From JAVVPO01 sp036655715 (GTDB taxonomy: Bacteria; Bacillota; Clostridia; Lachnospirales; Cellulosilyticaceae): DNA of 35,400 nt. Within the stretch, counting starts at the first letter, position 1. Every line of letters starts with the position of its first letter. Made by a program: the position numbers and the translations under genes. The stretch covers positions 1 through 35,400 of the forward strand of contig JAVVPO010000017.1 in NCBI GenBank assembly GCA_036655715.1. Reading direction: 5' to 3'. The notes beneath the pieces are model-generated. The model searched no databases. It was not told where the DNA came from and saw nothing but the letters and a program-made list of their open reading frames with translations. Shown here piece by piece: positions 8,229 through 16,168 of this stretch.

Positions 8229-8344
8229 CTAGACAGTCAAAATAAGTTTTTGGAGTAGGCCAAGAGCGATACAACTACACATGACATATCGCTCGATATC
8301 TTGAATTGTTTTTGGAATGCGCTTACGCAAAAAAGATAGGATTT
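8229..8344 (-). pseudogene. gene tail, possibly a transposase C-terminus
   Basis: On the minus strand about 38 codons read without a stop from 8344 down to a TAG at 8229-8231, with a protein-like string KTIQDIERYVMCSCIALGLLQ. The pattern 'ERYV-x-C-x-CIALGLLQ' resembles ends of DDE transposases that I have seen in clostridia, but I cannot name the family. There is no start codon, and an in-frame stop lies just upstream. The fragment overlaps the arm of the adjacent terminator. It could also be a chance open stretch. Confidence 0.35.
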
Positions 8345-8375
8345 AACTAAATACTCTAGTTAAATCCTATCTTCT
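8331..8375 (-). terminator. strong intrinsic terminator with 17-bp perfect stem
   Basis: Arms 8335-8351 and 8359-8375 are perfect inverted repeats of 17 bases with a 7-base loop (8352-8358). On the minus strand the stem is followed by a run of T (8336-8331). It directly abuts the stop codon at 8376-8378 of a broken gene tail, so it was probably that gene's terminator; today it can end the sigma/anti-sigma operon transcript. Confidence 0.75.
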
Positions 8376-8520
8376 ACCCTATCCTTTTTTCGATTTCTAG
8401 TAATTCAAATATCCCCTCTTCGGCTACTAGGGTTAGTAAACTACTGGAAATACTAGTGTAGTTTCTTAAGTTGATGACATTGCTCCTTTGCAGCCTATGC
8501 CAAAAGAAACTGACCTCATC
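8376..8520 (-). pseudogene. 3' remnant of an unrecognised gene
   Basis: On the minus strand 47 codons run from 8520 to a TAG at 8376-8378, giving a protein-like stretch that starts DEVSFFWHRLQRSNVINLRN and ends LLEIEKRIG. There is no start codon in frame and a stop lies immediately upstream, 24 bases from the end of the preceding gene. The natural-looking composition plus a terminator right after the stop suggest a truncated gene. I do not recognise the family. Confidence 0.45.
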
Positions 8521-8543
8521 CTAGCGATAGCAAGTCATCTCCA

Positions 8544-8912
8544 CTATATAATTGGTAGCCACTGAAACGTCACAAGAATCCAGTACACCGCAAAACTCAG
8601 TCCCACTATCAACCCCTGTTGCTGCCCTGACTTATTTATCTTATAACTCATAGCACCTACAACCATACCCATCAACGCATCCATCACAACTAATAATGGT
8701 AAGTAGATGAGAGAAGACTGCATCCCCCCACCCATCAGGTCTATGATTGGCGTATAAATAAATATAACTGGTATAGCATGAATGATATCATATGCATGTG
8801 TGCTTCCAGCAAGTCCAAACCAAATTAAATTACATATTAATGATAGTACGCCAAATATAATTCCAAAACTCCATATAGGATGTTTTTTTGTAAATGATTT
8901 AATCTTATTCAT
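8544..8912 (-). CDS. small membrane protein linked to a sigma/anti-sigma pair
   Basis: A 122-residue protein with about four hydrophobic segments (roughly 13-34, 44-60, 66-88, 98-117) and a lysine-rich N-terminus (NKIKSFTKKH). I do not recognise a family. The start at 8912 has a strong AGGAGGGG ribosome site. It begins 11 bases after the anti-sigma gene stop, so it is the third gene of the operon. It may be a target or an accessory of the ECF system, for instance an envelope-stress protein; that is an inference from position only. Confidence 0.65.
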   Translation of the reverse strand: MNKIKSFTKKHPIWSFGIIFGVLSLICNLIWFGLAGSTHAYDIIHAIPVIFIYTPIIDLMGGGMQSSLIYLPLLVVMDALMGMVVGAMSYKINKSGQQQGLIVGLSFAVYWILVTFQWLPII

Positions 8913-8923
8913 TACTACCCCTC

Positions 8924-9859
8924 CTATTTTAATATCACACCAAAGCTTGATGCTTTGATACTTGATATATTATCTAGAGCTTTAAGCTCTTCTACTGTTC
9001 CAACGACTACTACACCTATTATAGGTACTTCTTCTGGATTAATCGTACCTGCTCCACCAGCTAATTTGTTAAATGCATTTGTTAATTCTTCTTTTTGCTT
9101 TCTTGTTTTAGCAAGAATAAGATCAAAGGATTCTATAAACTCTGCCATTGGATCTTCTTTTAATTTCCCATTACCATTTATAGTAGGAAAACCCATGATA
9201 TCTTCTTCATAAAATACTGCATACTCAGAGTTAAAGAACTCTTCATCTATATTAAAGAAGTTATCATCTATCGTATCTACCCAACACCAGTTTAACTGTA
9301 TATTGTCTGGCAACATTTCTCTTACTTCATCAAAAGAATATCGTCTATCAAATGATATACCTAGTTCTACTACATCATTGCTTTCTAGCTTATTTAACTC
9401 GTTTAAATCCTTTTTATAAGTTGTATAGTTTATCCTTGGATGAAAGAACTGCATGACTCTATGCCCTGCATCCGAAAAAACATTTCCATCACTCATATAA
9501 TAGTTATTTTCATATTTAACATTAGGTATTTCTACCTCTCCTATTGTTACTGGTACATTATTAATTACTTTATACTTTTTTGCATAGATACTGTTGTTAT
9601 TTAGTCTTGTTGTACCACTAAATCCACCTACAACTATATTTGCACCATGGGTATCATAATAGTAGTGCACTTCTGAAGCCTCTTTATCTAATATAATTGG
9701 CACGATTTGTATTTTCAAAGCACCTAAAAGTATGATGATAAGTAAACTCACACCTATACTTACACTTATCATCTTACTTATGCTCTTTCTTTTTGCTACC
9801 TTTACTAAGTCTTCTTCATTAAAATTAAATAATTGATCTAACTCTTTGTTATCATCCAT
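8924..9859 (-). CDS. membrane-bound anti-sigma factor (Sigma_reg_N/Sigma_reg_C type)
   Basis: Probable anti-sigma factor holding the ECF sigma factor of the upstream gene at the membrane. The 311-residue protein has a short cytosolic segment (1-29), one membrane helix (about 30-50) and a large outside domain. The N-terminal pattern ELDQLFNFNEEDLVKVAKRK followed by a helix, and the C-terminal region around VVELGISFDRRYSFDEV, resemble the two domains found in Firmicute SigM-type regulators such as YhdL. The ATG at 9859 overlaps the sigma factor gene by 8 bases and has an AAGGTGGG site; an in-frame start 30 bases upstream is less likely. The signal it senses is unknown. Confidence 0.72.
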   Translation of the reverse strand: MDDNKELDQLFNFNEEDLVKVAKRKSISKMISVSIGVSLLIIILLGALKIQIVPIILDKEASEVHYYYDTHGANIVVGGFSGTTRLNNNSIYAKKYKVINNVPVTIGEVEIPNVKYENNYYMSDGNVFSDAGHRVMQFFHPRINYTTYKKDLNELNKLESNDVVELGISFDRRYSFDEVREMLPDNIQLNWCWVDTIDDNFFNIDEEFFNSEYAVFYEEDIMGFPTINGNGKLKEDPMAEFIESFDLILAKTRKQKEELTNAFNKLAGGAGTINPEEVPIIGVVVVGTVEELKALDNISSIKASSFGVILK

Positions 9860-10355
9860 TTTTCTGTTCCCACCTTTTCTTAAAATCATTTCTTGCTCTG
9901 TATAAATAGGTTTTTATCTGATTTTCGTTTGTATCTAATAATCTAGCGATTTGTGTGTACGACAAATCCATTTCATATTTTAATAGTAATAGATTTTTAT
10001 AGGAATCCTTCATTTCATTTAATACTTTATTAATCTCTTTATTATCTTCCTTAATTATCAGCCCTAGTTCAGGTGTATCCTTTGAAACTTCATTGATTAA
10101 ATGTTTTTCTTCTAGCTCTAAACTTGGATGCCTTTTTTGCTTTCTACATAAATCATAATAATTATTGATGGCTACTTTAAACAGCCAACTTGAGATATTC
10201 ATTTGTTCTAGATGCACCATATGCTCTACTGCCTTAAAAAACGTATTTTGCACAATATCTTCTGCATCCTCAGGTGAAGCCCCTATTTTAACTAAGTACT
10301 TGTATATAAAGCTAGCTTTTTGCCTGTATAGTTCACTTAATAAGTCTCTCTCCAT
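9852..10355 (-). CDS. ECF-type RNA polymerase sigma factor
   Basis: A sigma-70-family ECF factor of 167 residues. Region 2 is seen at about 5-70 with GASPEDAEDIVQNTFFKAVEH and SWLFKVAINNYYDLCRKQKR; region 4 at about 110-163 with LSYTQIARLLDTNENQIKTYLYRAR, the helix-turn-helix that reads -35 boxes. There is no region 3 and no C-terminal extension, as expected for ECF factors. Start choice is uncertain: ATG at 10355 has AGGAGG only 3 bases before it, and GTG at 10367 has AAGGG 3 bases before it. The next gene overlaps by 8 bases and encodes the likely anti-sigma factor. Regulon unknown; envelope stress is typical of this group. Confidence 0.87.
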   Translation of the reverse strand: MERDLLSELYRQKASFIYKYLVKIGASPEDAEDIVQNTFFKAVEHMVHLEQMNISSWLFKVAINNYYDLCRKQKRHPSLELEEKHLINEVSKDTPELGLIIKEDNKEINKVLNEMKDSYKNLLLLKYEMDLSYTQIARLLDTNENQIKTYLYRARNDFKKRWEQKNG

Positions 10356-10405
10356 ATTCCTCCTCACTTTCCCTTCTTATCTATATAACGCATGCTTTAT
10401 GAAAA

Positions 10406-10435
10406 AGTATACAGTCTTGCAAAAATAAATAACAA
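10406..10435 (-). promoter_or_regulatory. candidate promoter of the sigma factor operon
   Basis: Minus strand TTGTTA (10435-10430), 18-base spacer, TATACT (10411-10406), giving a leader of about 45 bases before the sigma gene. It looks housekeeping in type; I saw no clear ECF-type (TGAAAC...CGTC) self-promoter. Confidence 0.4.
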
Positions 10436-10436
10436 A

Positions 10437-10467
10437 AAAGAGCATATGCTACGCTTATATGCCCTTT
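10437..10467 (-). terminator. distal minus-strand terminator
   Basis: Arms 10437-10447 and 10457-10467 pair over 11 bases. One pair is G-U in minus-strand RNA but would be A-C in plus-strand RNA. A run of six T follows on the minus strand. It lies 350 bases beyond the nearest upstream gene end (10818). Confidence 0.6.
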
Positions 10468-10721
10468 ACTATGTATTTTTATTTTATAGTAGTAAGGACA
10501 GATGTATCTGCCCTTACTATCTTTCTCCTCTTAGTCATATAGATTGATAAGATGCTCTTATCTTTTATATGCAAGGAGCTAACTTCATTAGGTCTAGCTA
10601 CTCTTTAAAATCAGGTTGCGTGTTGCACTCTTATCTCCAAGGGTATCATCTCCTAACTAGGTTCGTACAGTTAAGGTTATACACTTATGATATACAACCT
10701 TCTCTGTACAAAATTAGTATA
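10468..10721 (-). ncRNA. candidate structured non-coding RNA, unknown family
   Basis: This gene-free stretch holds several helices that fit best on the minus strand. A 5' hairpin pairs 10704-10712 with 10662-10670 (nine pairs, one G-U) and inside it AAGGTT with AACCTT. A hairpin at 10491-10518 has 13-base arms with one G-U. Further short pairings are TTAGG/CCTAA and GATAAGA/TCTTATC (near 10549-10565). A TATACT box on the minus strand (10721-10716) sits just before the 5' hairpin, but its -35 is poor. The transcript would end at the terminator at 10437-10467. It could instead be a long 3' leader of the kinase mRNA. No known RNA family was recognised. Confidence 0.4.
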
Positions 10722-10817
10722 TGTCATCTCTTCTATTTTATTAGTGTTATTATTTTCCACTACATGATGATTTTCTCATAGTTTTTAGTCTCTACTTAAG
10801 TAGTTATTATTCATTTA
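10722..10817. other. gene-free spacer
   Basis: Between the candidate RNA and the kinase stop codon. AT-rich, no gene, no hairpin of note. Together with 10436-10721 this makes a stretch of about 380 bases without a protein gene; a 70-codon open frame on the plus strand at 10569-10781 has no ribosome site and odd composition. Confidence 0.5.
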
Positions 10818-11741
10818 CTAACCACAGATTTCTTCAATAGCCAAATAATAAGCTCCTTTAGCAGGTTTACTATATAATACCTGACACTTAGCTTTAGGAG
10901 CTATTCTATGTACTTCCAACATATACGCATCTATAAGCAGTGGATTATCTCCAAGAAATACACTACCTGTCAAAATAATAGGTACTACTTCTTCTGCTAA
11001 TCCTAATTTTCTTATAACTGCTCCCGCTGTCTTACCCATGGCTTTTCCTGCATCAATTAGAATATCTTGACTCACCCTGTCTTCCGCCTTAGCCAGTTCA
11101 GATACTAATATAGGTAAACCATACAGGTCCTCTTCCATTATTTCTTTACGCTTTAACAAACTTGCTACTTCATCTAAATGAGTTACATTTAATAACCTTG
11201 GAATAGCATTTTGCAATTCTGTGTATTCACCTATTCCCTCTTCCCCTCTAAAAGCTTGATGAAATGCTCTTGCATTAATTTCTCTTCCACCACCTCTATT
11301 GCCTAATTCATAATCCATATTTCTAAGTTCAGACTGATCTCCCTCTTTATTTCTTCCCATGGTCCAGTGCGCTATACCACATATACTTACAACACCCCAG
11401 TTTTCCGCATTACCCGTTCTTAATGTAATCCAGCATTCATTTAAAATCTTAAAAGAAGTTTCCTTAAATATCTCTTTGCATATTTGCTCAAGTGCAGAAA
11501 TATCCTCTGCCGTATCAGCTCCGGCAAGTCCAAGTACTGCATATCCAATATCTTCAATTTTTAAGTTCAACTTATCCAAAGCTCTATGTACAGCTGTCAT
11601 TATAGAGATATGCGTTTTTTCTAGTCCTATTCTTTGATAATTAGCTGGCCCACCAAATCCTTCTGTGAATATATTTCCTTTTTCATCACCTATGATACAA
11701 TGTGTTTTGCTTCCTCCACCATCTATTCCTAAAAAATACAT
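10818..11741 (-). CDS. BadF/BadG-family ATPase, N-acetylglucosamine-kinase-like
   Basis: A cytosolic ASKHA-fold sugar kinase-like protein of 307 residues. The N-terminal phosphate loop reads GIDGGGSKTHC (5-15). The second motif GLAGADTAED follows at about 69-78, and ICGIAHW and GNRGGGREI mark the nucleotide-binding core; a late ILTGSVF closes the site. These features and size match the BadF/BadG/BcrA/BcrD ATPase family, whose members here usually phosphorylate N-acetylglucosamine or related amino sugars. The start at 11741 has an AGGGAGAGTG site. It stands alone behind the ATP synthase terminator. The exact sugar is inferred from family and could be another amino sugar or muropeptide product. 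Confidence 0.78.
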   Translation of the reverse strand: MYFLGIDGGGSKTHCIIGDEKGNIFTEGFGGPANYQRIGLEKTHISIMTAVHRALDKLNLKIEDIGYAVLGLAGADTAEDISALEQICKEIFKETSFKILNECWITLRTGNAENWGVVSICGIAHWTMGRNKEGDQSELRNMDYELGNRGGGREINARAFHQAFRGEEGIGEYTELQNAIPRLLNVTHLDEVASLLKRKEIMEEDLYGLPILVSELAKAEDRVSQDILIDAGKAMGKTAGAVIRKLGLAEEVVPIILTGSVFLGDNPLLIDAYMLEVHRIAPKAKCQVLYSKPAKGAYYLAIEEICG

Positions 11742-11875
11742 TTTTCACTCTCCCTAATTAAGTCTCTACTACATAGCCTTAAAATTATCTAAATATTCTT
11801 TTTATAGTATACCTTACTCTCATATAAATTAAAATAGCAAAAAAATTAGCAACAAATCTTAGCTCTCTAACTTTT

Positions 11876-11925
11876 AGGCAAAATAATAAGAGCAACCTAT
11901 AAAGGTTGCTCTTATTATTTTGCCT
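11876..11925 (-). terminator. terminator of the ATP synthase operon (23-bp perfect palindrome)
   Basis: Arms 11876-11898 and 11903-11925 are perfectly complementary over 23 bases with a 4-base loop, and the arm overlaps the atpC stop codon (11926-11924). The inner GC part AGAGCAACCT is flanked by a mirrored AT part ending in TTATTATTTT, so the inner stem can serve as an intrinsic terminator in both directions. Confidence 0.75.
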
Positions 11926-12319
11926 AATCAGCTAATTTGATACGAACTAATGATTTTTTCAGAGCAATTTCTACTCTAAGTGCATTGTACTGATCTTTTC
12001 CAAGATAGCTTTCTGCTCTTTCTTTTGCCTCTTTAGCTCTTTGCGCATCTATTTCTTCAGCAAGTTCTGATGCATCTGTGAGAATAGTTACTCTATCTTT
12101 TGTAATTTCTGCAAATCCACCCATTACTGTCGCTTCATTTGCATTACCGTCTATTTTGTATTTTAATACGCCATAAGAAAGTAGTGTCACTACTGGTTCA
12201 TGATCATAGAGTATACCCATATCTCCTTCAGTTGTTCTAAGAACTGCTGAATCTACCATCTCATCTAGAACGAGTCTAGTTGGTGTGATTATTTGAAGGT
12301 TGATTTTATTTTTTGCCAT
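11924..12319 (-). CDS. atpC: ATP synthase epsilon subunit
   Basis: F1 central-stalk subunit, 131 residues, the usual length. The N-terminal beta-sandwich shows LQIITPTRLVLDEMVDSAVLRTTEGDMGIL and GVLKYKIDG, and the C-terminal helical hairpin is at about 88-131 (EEIDAQRAKEAKERAESYL). It links the rotor to the gamma subunit and can inhibit ATP hydrolysis. Last gene of the operon, 9 bases after atpD, with its stop codon inside the terminator hairpin. Confidence 0.93.
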   Translation of the reverse strand: MAKNKINLQIITPTRLVLDEMVDSAVLRTTEGDMGILYDHEPVVTLLSYGVLKYKIDGNANEATVMGGFAEITKDRVTILTDASELAEEIDAQRAKEAKERAESYLGKDQYNALRVEIALKKSLVRIKLAD

Positions 12320-12328
12320 TTAGTTCAC

Positions 12329-13720
12329 CTACAGTGTTTTGGCTTTTTCTACAGCATCTTCGATAGTACCTACCATGTAGAATGCATTTTCTGGAAGAGC
12401 GTCGTGACGTCCTTCTAGTATTTCCTTGAATGCTCTAATTGTTTCTTTTACTGGTACATATTTTCCTGCACTACCTGTAAATACTTCTGCAACGAAGAAT
12501 GGTTGTGAAAGGAACTTTTGTACTTTACGTGCACGGTTAACAACTATTTTATCAGTTTCTGATAATTCGTCCATACCTAAGATTGCGATGATATCTTGAA
12601 GTTCTTTGTATCTTTGTAAGATAGATTGAACTTCACGTGCTACTTCGTAATGCTCTTCACCTACAACTTGTGGGTCAAGGCTACGAGATGAAGACTCAAG
12701 TGGGTCTACCGCTGGGTAGATACCTTGTTCTACAATCGCACGAGAAAGAACTGTTGTCGCATCAAGATGGGCGAATGTAGTTGCTGGAGCTGGGTCAGTA
12801 AGGTCATCGGCAGGCACATATACAGCCTGAACAGATGTGATAGACCCTTTCTTTGTAGATGTGATACGCTCTTGAAGTGCTCCTACTTCTGTAGCAAGTG
12901 TTGGTTGGTAACCAACCGCACTTGGTACACGTCCAAGAAGGGCAGATACTTCTGAACCAGCTTGGATGAAACGGAAAATGTTATCTACGAATAGAAGTAC
13001 GTCTTGCCCTGACTCATCACGGAAGTACTCCGCCATTGTAAGTCCTGTAAGGGCAACTCTCATACGAGCACCTGGTGGCTCATTCATTTGTCCGAATACC
13101 ATTGTTGTCTTGTCGATAACGCCTGATTCTGTCATTTCATGGAATAAGTCGTTACCTTCACGTGTACGCTCACCTACTCCTGCGAATACTGAGAATCCAC
13201 CGTGCTCTGTTGCGATGTTACGGATAAGTTCTTGAATAAGAACAGTCTTACCTACACCCGCACCACCGAATAAACCGATTTTACCACCTTTAAGGTATGG
13301 GCAAAGAAGGTCTACTACTTTGATACCTGTTTCTAAGATTTCTACTGTTGTAGCTTGCTCTTCAAAAGTTGGAGCTGGTCTATGAATAGGCCATTTCACT
13401 ACTTCTGGATCTGGCTTACCATCAACAGCATCTCCTGTTACATTGAAGATACGTCCTAGTGTCATGTTACCTACTGGTACAGAAATTGGGCTTCCTGTAT
13501 CAACAGCTTCCATTCCACGTACAAGTCCATCTGTTGCTGACATGGCTATACATCTTACTACGTCATCTCCAAGATGCTGGGATACTTCTACTACAAGTAT
13601 TTCTCCATTTGCTCTTGTGATATTAATAGCGTTGTATAGTGATGGCAAATGTCCTGGCGTAAATTTTAAGTCCATTACTGGACCGATAATTTGTACGATA
13701 TGCCCTATGTTTTGTGCCAT
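12329..13720 (-). CDS. atpD: ATP synthase beta subunit
   Basis: Catalytic F1 subunit, 463 residues. Walker A GGAGVGKT is at 152-159; the catalytic region GERTREGND, Walker B VLLFVDNIF and the DELSE-type loop (MDELSETD near 390) are intact. Three copies alternate with alpha in the F1 head to make ATP from the turning of gamma. The start at 13720 has a GAAGGAGTG site. The gene lies 27 bases after atpG. High sequence conservation makes the call secure. Confidence 0.97.
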   Translation of the reverse strand: MAQNIGHIVQIIGPVMDLKFTPGHLPSLYNAINITRANGEILVVEVSQHLGDDVVRCIAMSATDGLVRGMEAVDTGSPISVPVGNMTLGRIFNVTGDAVDGKPDPEVVKWPIHRPAPTFEEQATTVEILETGIKVVDLLCPYLKGGKIGLFGGAGVGKTVLIQELIRNIATEHGGFSVFAGVGERTREGNDLFHEMTESGVIDKTTMVFGQMNEPPGARMRVALTGLTMAEYFRDESGQDVLLFVDNIFRFIQAGSEVSALLGRVPSAVGYQPTLATEVGALQERITSTKKGSITSVQAVYVPADDLTDPAPATTFAHLDATTVLSRAIVEQGIYPAVDPLESSSRSLDPQVVGEEHYEVAREVQSILQRYKELQDIIAILGMDELSETDKIVVNRARKVQKFLSQPFFVAEVFTGSAGKYVPVKETIRAFKEILEGRHDALPENAFYMVGTIEDAVEKAKTL

Positions 13721-13747
13721 TGCTATTTCACTCCTTCTGAATCCATT

Positions 13748-14611
13748 TTACTTAAGCGCTTCTGCTCCACCCACGATTTCTGATAGTTCTTGCGTAATTG
13801 CCGCTTGTCTTGCACGGTTATAAACAATACCTAGTTTACCAATCATATCATCAGCATTCTCTGTTGCTGAATCCATAGCTGTCATTCTAGCTCCTTGCTC
13901 ACTCGCACCAGACTCTACCATACCACCATAAATTACATCACCTAAGTATCTTGGAATAATATAACCAAGTACTGCTTCTGGAGATGGTTCATAGATTAAT
14001 AAATCTTGAGGTTCGTTTGCACTACTTTCTTCTTTAATGCCATTTATATCTACTGGTAAAAGACGAATCATGGTAGGTTCTTGTTGAATAGTTGATTTGA
14101 ATGCTGTATAAGCTAAATAAACTTCTCCAACCTCTCCCTTACCAAAAATATCTACTGCATAATCTGCAATTTCCTTAGCTGCTGTATAAGTCGGATCTGC
14201 TGACATACCCAGCACTTCCTTTTGGATAGTATATCCTTTTGACTTAAACTGTTCTTTGGCTTTCTTACCAACTGCAATAATATGTGCATTCTCTTTATCT
14301 GTAATGCTATGCATTACAAGTTTACAGATATTCGCATTATATCCTCCTGCAAGACCTTTGTCTGCTGCAATAACGATATAAGCTTTCTTAGTTGACTCAT
14401 TCTCTCTAAGTAAAGGCATATTCAGTCCATTAGAGCTCTGTGCTATGGACTGAATAGTACTTTGAATCTTGTTGAAGAAAGGTCTAGTTTTAAGAGCTGC
14501 ATCTTTACTTTTAGTAAGTTTAGCTGTTGCAACTAATTTCATTGCATTTGTGATTTGTTTGGTGCTGTTGATACTTTTAATTCGTCCTTTAATACTTTGT
14601 AAAGACGCCAT
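13748..14611 (-). CDS. atpG: ATP synthase gamma subunit
   Basis: Rotating shaft of F1, 287 residues. The N-terminal helix reads IKGRIKSINSTKQITNAMKLVATAKL and the C-terminal helix DSATENADDMIGKL...RQAAITQELSEIVGGAEAL, the two coiled-coil ends that pass through the alpha3beta3 head. The middle domain contains ADKGLAGGYNANI. All are family hallmarks. It lies 25 bases after atpA. Confidence 0.96.
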   Translation of the reverse strand: MASLQSIKGRIKSINSTKQITNAMKLVATAKLTKSKDAALKTRPFFNKIQSTIQSIAQSSNGLNMPLLRENESTKKAYIVIAADKGLAGGYNANICKLVMHSITDKENAHIIAVGKKAKEQFKSKGYTIQKEVLGMSADPTYTAAKEIADYAVDIFGKGEVGEVYLAYTAFKSTIQQEPTMIRLLPVDINGIKEESSANEPQDLLIYEPSPEAVLGYIIPRYLGDVIYGGMVESGASEQGARMTAMDSATENADDMIGKLGIVYNRARQAAITQELSEIVGGAEALK

Positions 14612-14636
14612 TTAACGCACCCTTTCCTTCGAGGTA

Positions 14637-16148
14637 TTATTCAGCTTTGAATCCTGCTTTGAATTCTTTAATGATATTAGCAAGTTTCTCATCTAACTCT
14701 TTTGTAATACCTTCTTTTTTAACTAAGTCAGTATATACTTCTGAGTATTTTGTGCTAACAAATTCTAAGAGTTCTCTCTCAAATTGCTTTACTGCTGATA
14801 CAGGAATATCTAATAGATGCTTTCTTGTTGCAGCGTATAAAACAACGATTTGCTCTGCTACTGTAAGCGGTGCATATTGTCCTTGTTTAAGAACTTCCAT
14901 GATACGCTCACCTTGTGCAAGTGCATTTTGAGTTGCAGCATCAAGGTCTGAACCGAACTGTGCGAAGGACGCAAGTGAACGGTACTGCGCAAGTTCTACA
15001 CGGATAGGACCTGCGATTTGTTTCATCGCTTTAATTTGAGCAGCCCCACCAACACGTGATACTGAAAGACCTGGGTTAACCGCTGGTCTAATACCTGCAT
15101 TGAATAATTCTGACTCAAGGAAAATTTGTCCGTCTGTAATAGAAATTACGTTTGTTGGGATATAAGCTGAGATATCCCCTGCTTGTGTTTCGATGATTGG
15201 AAGAGCAGTAATAGAACCGCCGCCTTTTTCATCTGAAAGTTTCGCTGCACGCTCTAATAAACGTGAGTGAAGGTAGAATACGTCCCCTGGATACGCCTCA
15301 CGACCTGGAGGTCTATGAAGAAGTAATGCCATTGTACGGTAAGCTACCGCGTGTTTGGAAAGGTCATCATATACGATAAGTACATCTTTACCATTTTCCA
15401 TCCACTCTTCACCAATAGTAACACCTGAGTAAGGTGATAAGTATTGAAGTGGTGCAAGCTCACTTGCTGTTGATGCAACTACTGTTGTATAAGCCATTGC
15501 GCCATGTTTTTCTAATGTGTTTACGATTTGTGCTACTGTTGAAGCTTTTTGCCCGATAGCAACATAAATACATAAAACACCACTGTTTTTTTGGTTAAGA
15601 ATTGTATCAATAGCAATAGCTGATTTACCAGTTTGTCTATCACCAATGATAAGCTCTCTTTGTCCACGTCCGATTGGTACCATGGCATCGATTGCTTTTG
15701 CTCCTGTTTGAAGTGGAGTATCTACTGATTTTCTATCGATAACACCTGGCGCAATACGCTCAGCTGGACGATATTTATCTGTTTTAATTGGTCCTTTTCC
15801 ATCAATTGGTTGACCTAATGCATTAACAACACGTCCGATCATAGCGTCACCTACTGGTACCTCTACGATACGACCTGTTGATTTTACAACGTCACCTTCT
15901 TTGATATCTTTATCTGAACCTAAAAGAACAACCCCGATGTTGTCTTCTTCTAAGTTAAGAACCATTCCATAAATACCACCTGTAAATTCAAGAAGTTCTC
16001 CTGCCATTGCTTTTTGAAGACCATGCACACGTGCAATACCGTCTCCTACTTGCATAACAGTTCCAACCTCGGATACTTCTAGGTGCGTTTTATAGTTATT
16101 AATTTGAGCTTTAATAACGCTACTTATTTCTTCTGGTCTAAGGTTCAT
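14637..16148 (-). CDS. atpA: ATP synthase alpha subunit
   Basis: Non-catalytic nucleotide-binding F1 subunit, 503 residues, standard length. The P-loop GDRQTGKS is at 169-176, and the conserved VGDGIARVHGL and SVSRVGGAAQIKAMK stretches are present. It forms the head with beta and contacts the peripheral stalk through its N-terminal helix. It lies 20 bases after atpH. Confidence 0.97.
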   Translation of the reverse strand: MNLRPEEISSVIKAQINNYKTHLEVSEVGTVMQVGDGIARVHGLQKAMAGELLEFTGGIYGMVLNLEEDNIGVVLLGSDKDIKEGDVVKSTGRIVEVPVGDAMIGRVVNALGQPIDGKGPIKTDKYRPAERIAPGVIDRKSVDTPLQTGAKAIDAMVPIGRGQRELIIGDRQTGKSAIAIDTILNQKNSGVLCIYVAIGQKASTVAQIVNTLEKHGAMAYTTVVASTASELAPLQYLSPYSGVTIGEEWMENGKDVLIVYDDLSKHAVAYRTMALLLHRPPGREAYPGDVFYLHSRLLERAAKLSDEKGGGSITALPIIETQAGDISAYIPTNVISITDGQIFLESELFNAGIRPAVNPGLSVSRVGGAAQIKAMKQIAGPIRVELAQYRSLASFAQFGSDLDAATQNALAQGERIMEVLKQGQYAPLTVAEQIVVLYAATRKHLLDIPVSAVKQFERELLEFVSTKYSEVYTDLVKKEGITKELDEKLANIIKEFKAGFKAE

Positions 16149-16168
16149 TGACTAGTTACACCCCTTTT

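Noticed and set aside
10382..10410. ECF-type self-promoter before the sigma factor gene
   Set aside because: A TGCAAG and a CGTTA word exist but are 25 bases apart, too far for an ECF promoter.
10569..10781. 70-codon open frame on the plus strand
   Set aside because: No ribosome site, unusual composition, and it lies across hairpins that favour a minus-strand RNA.
13443..13823. 126-codon open frame opposite atpD/atpG
   Set aside because: Shadow of two strongly conserved genes on the other strand; no ribosome site.
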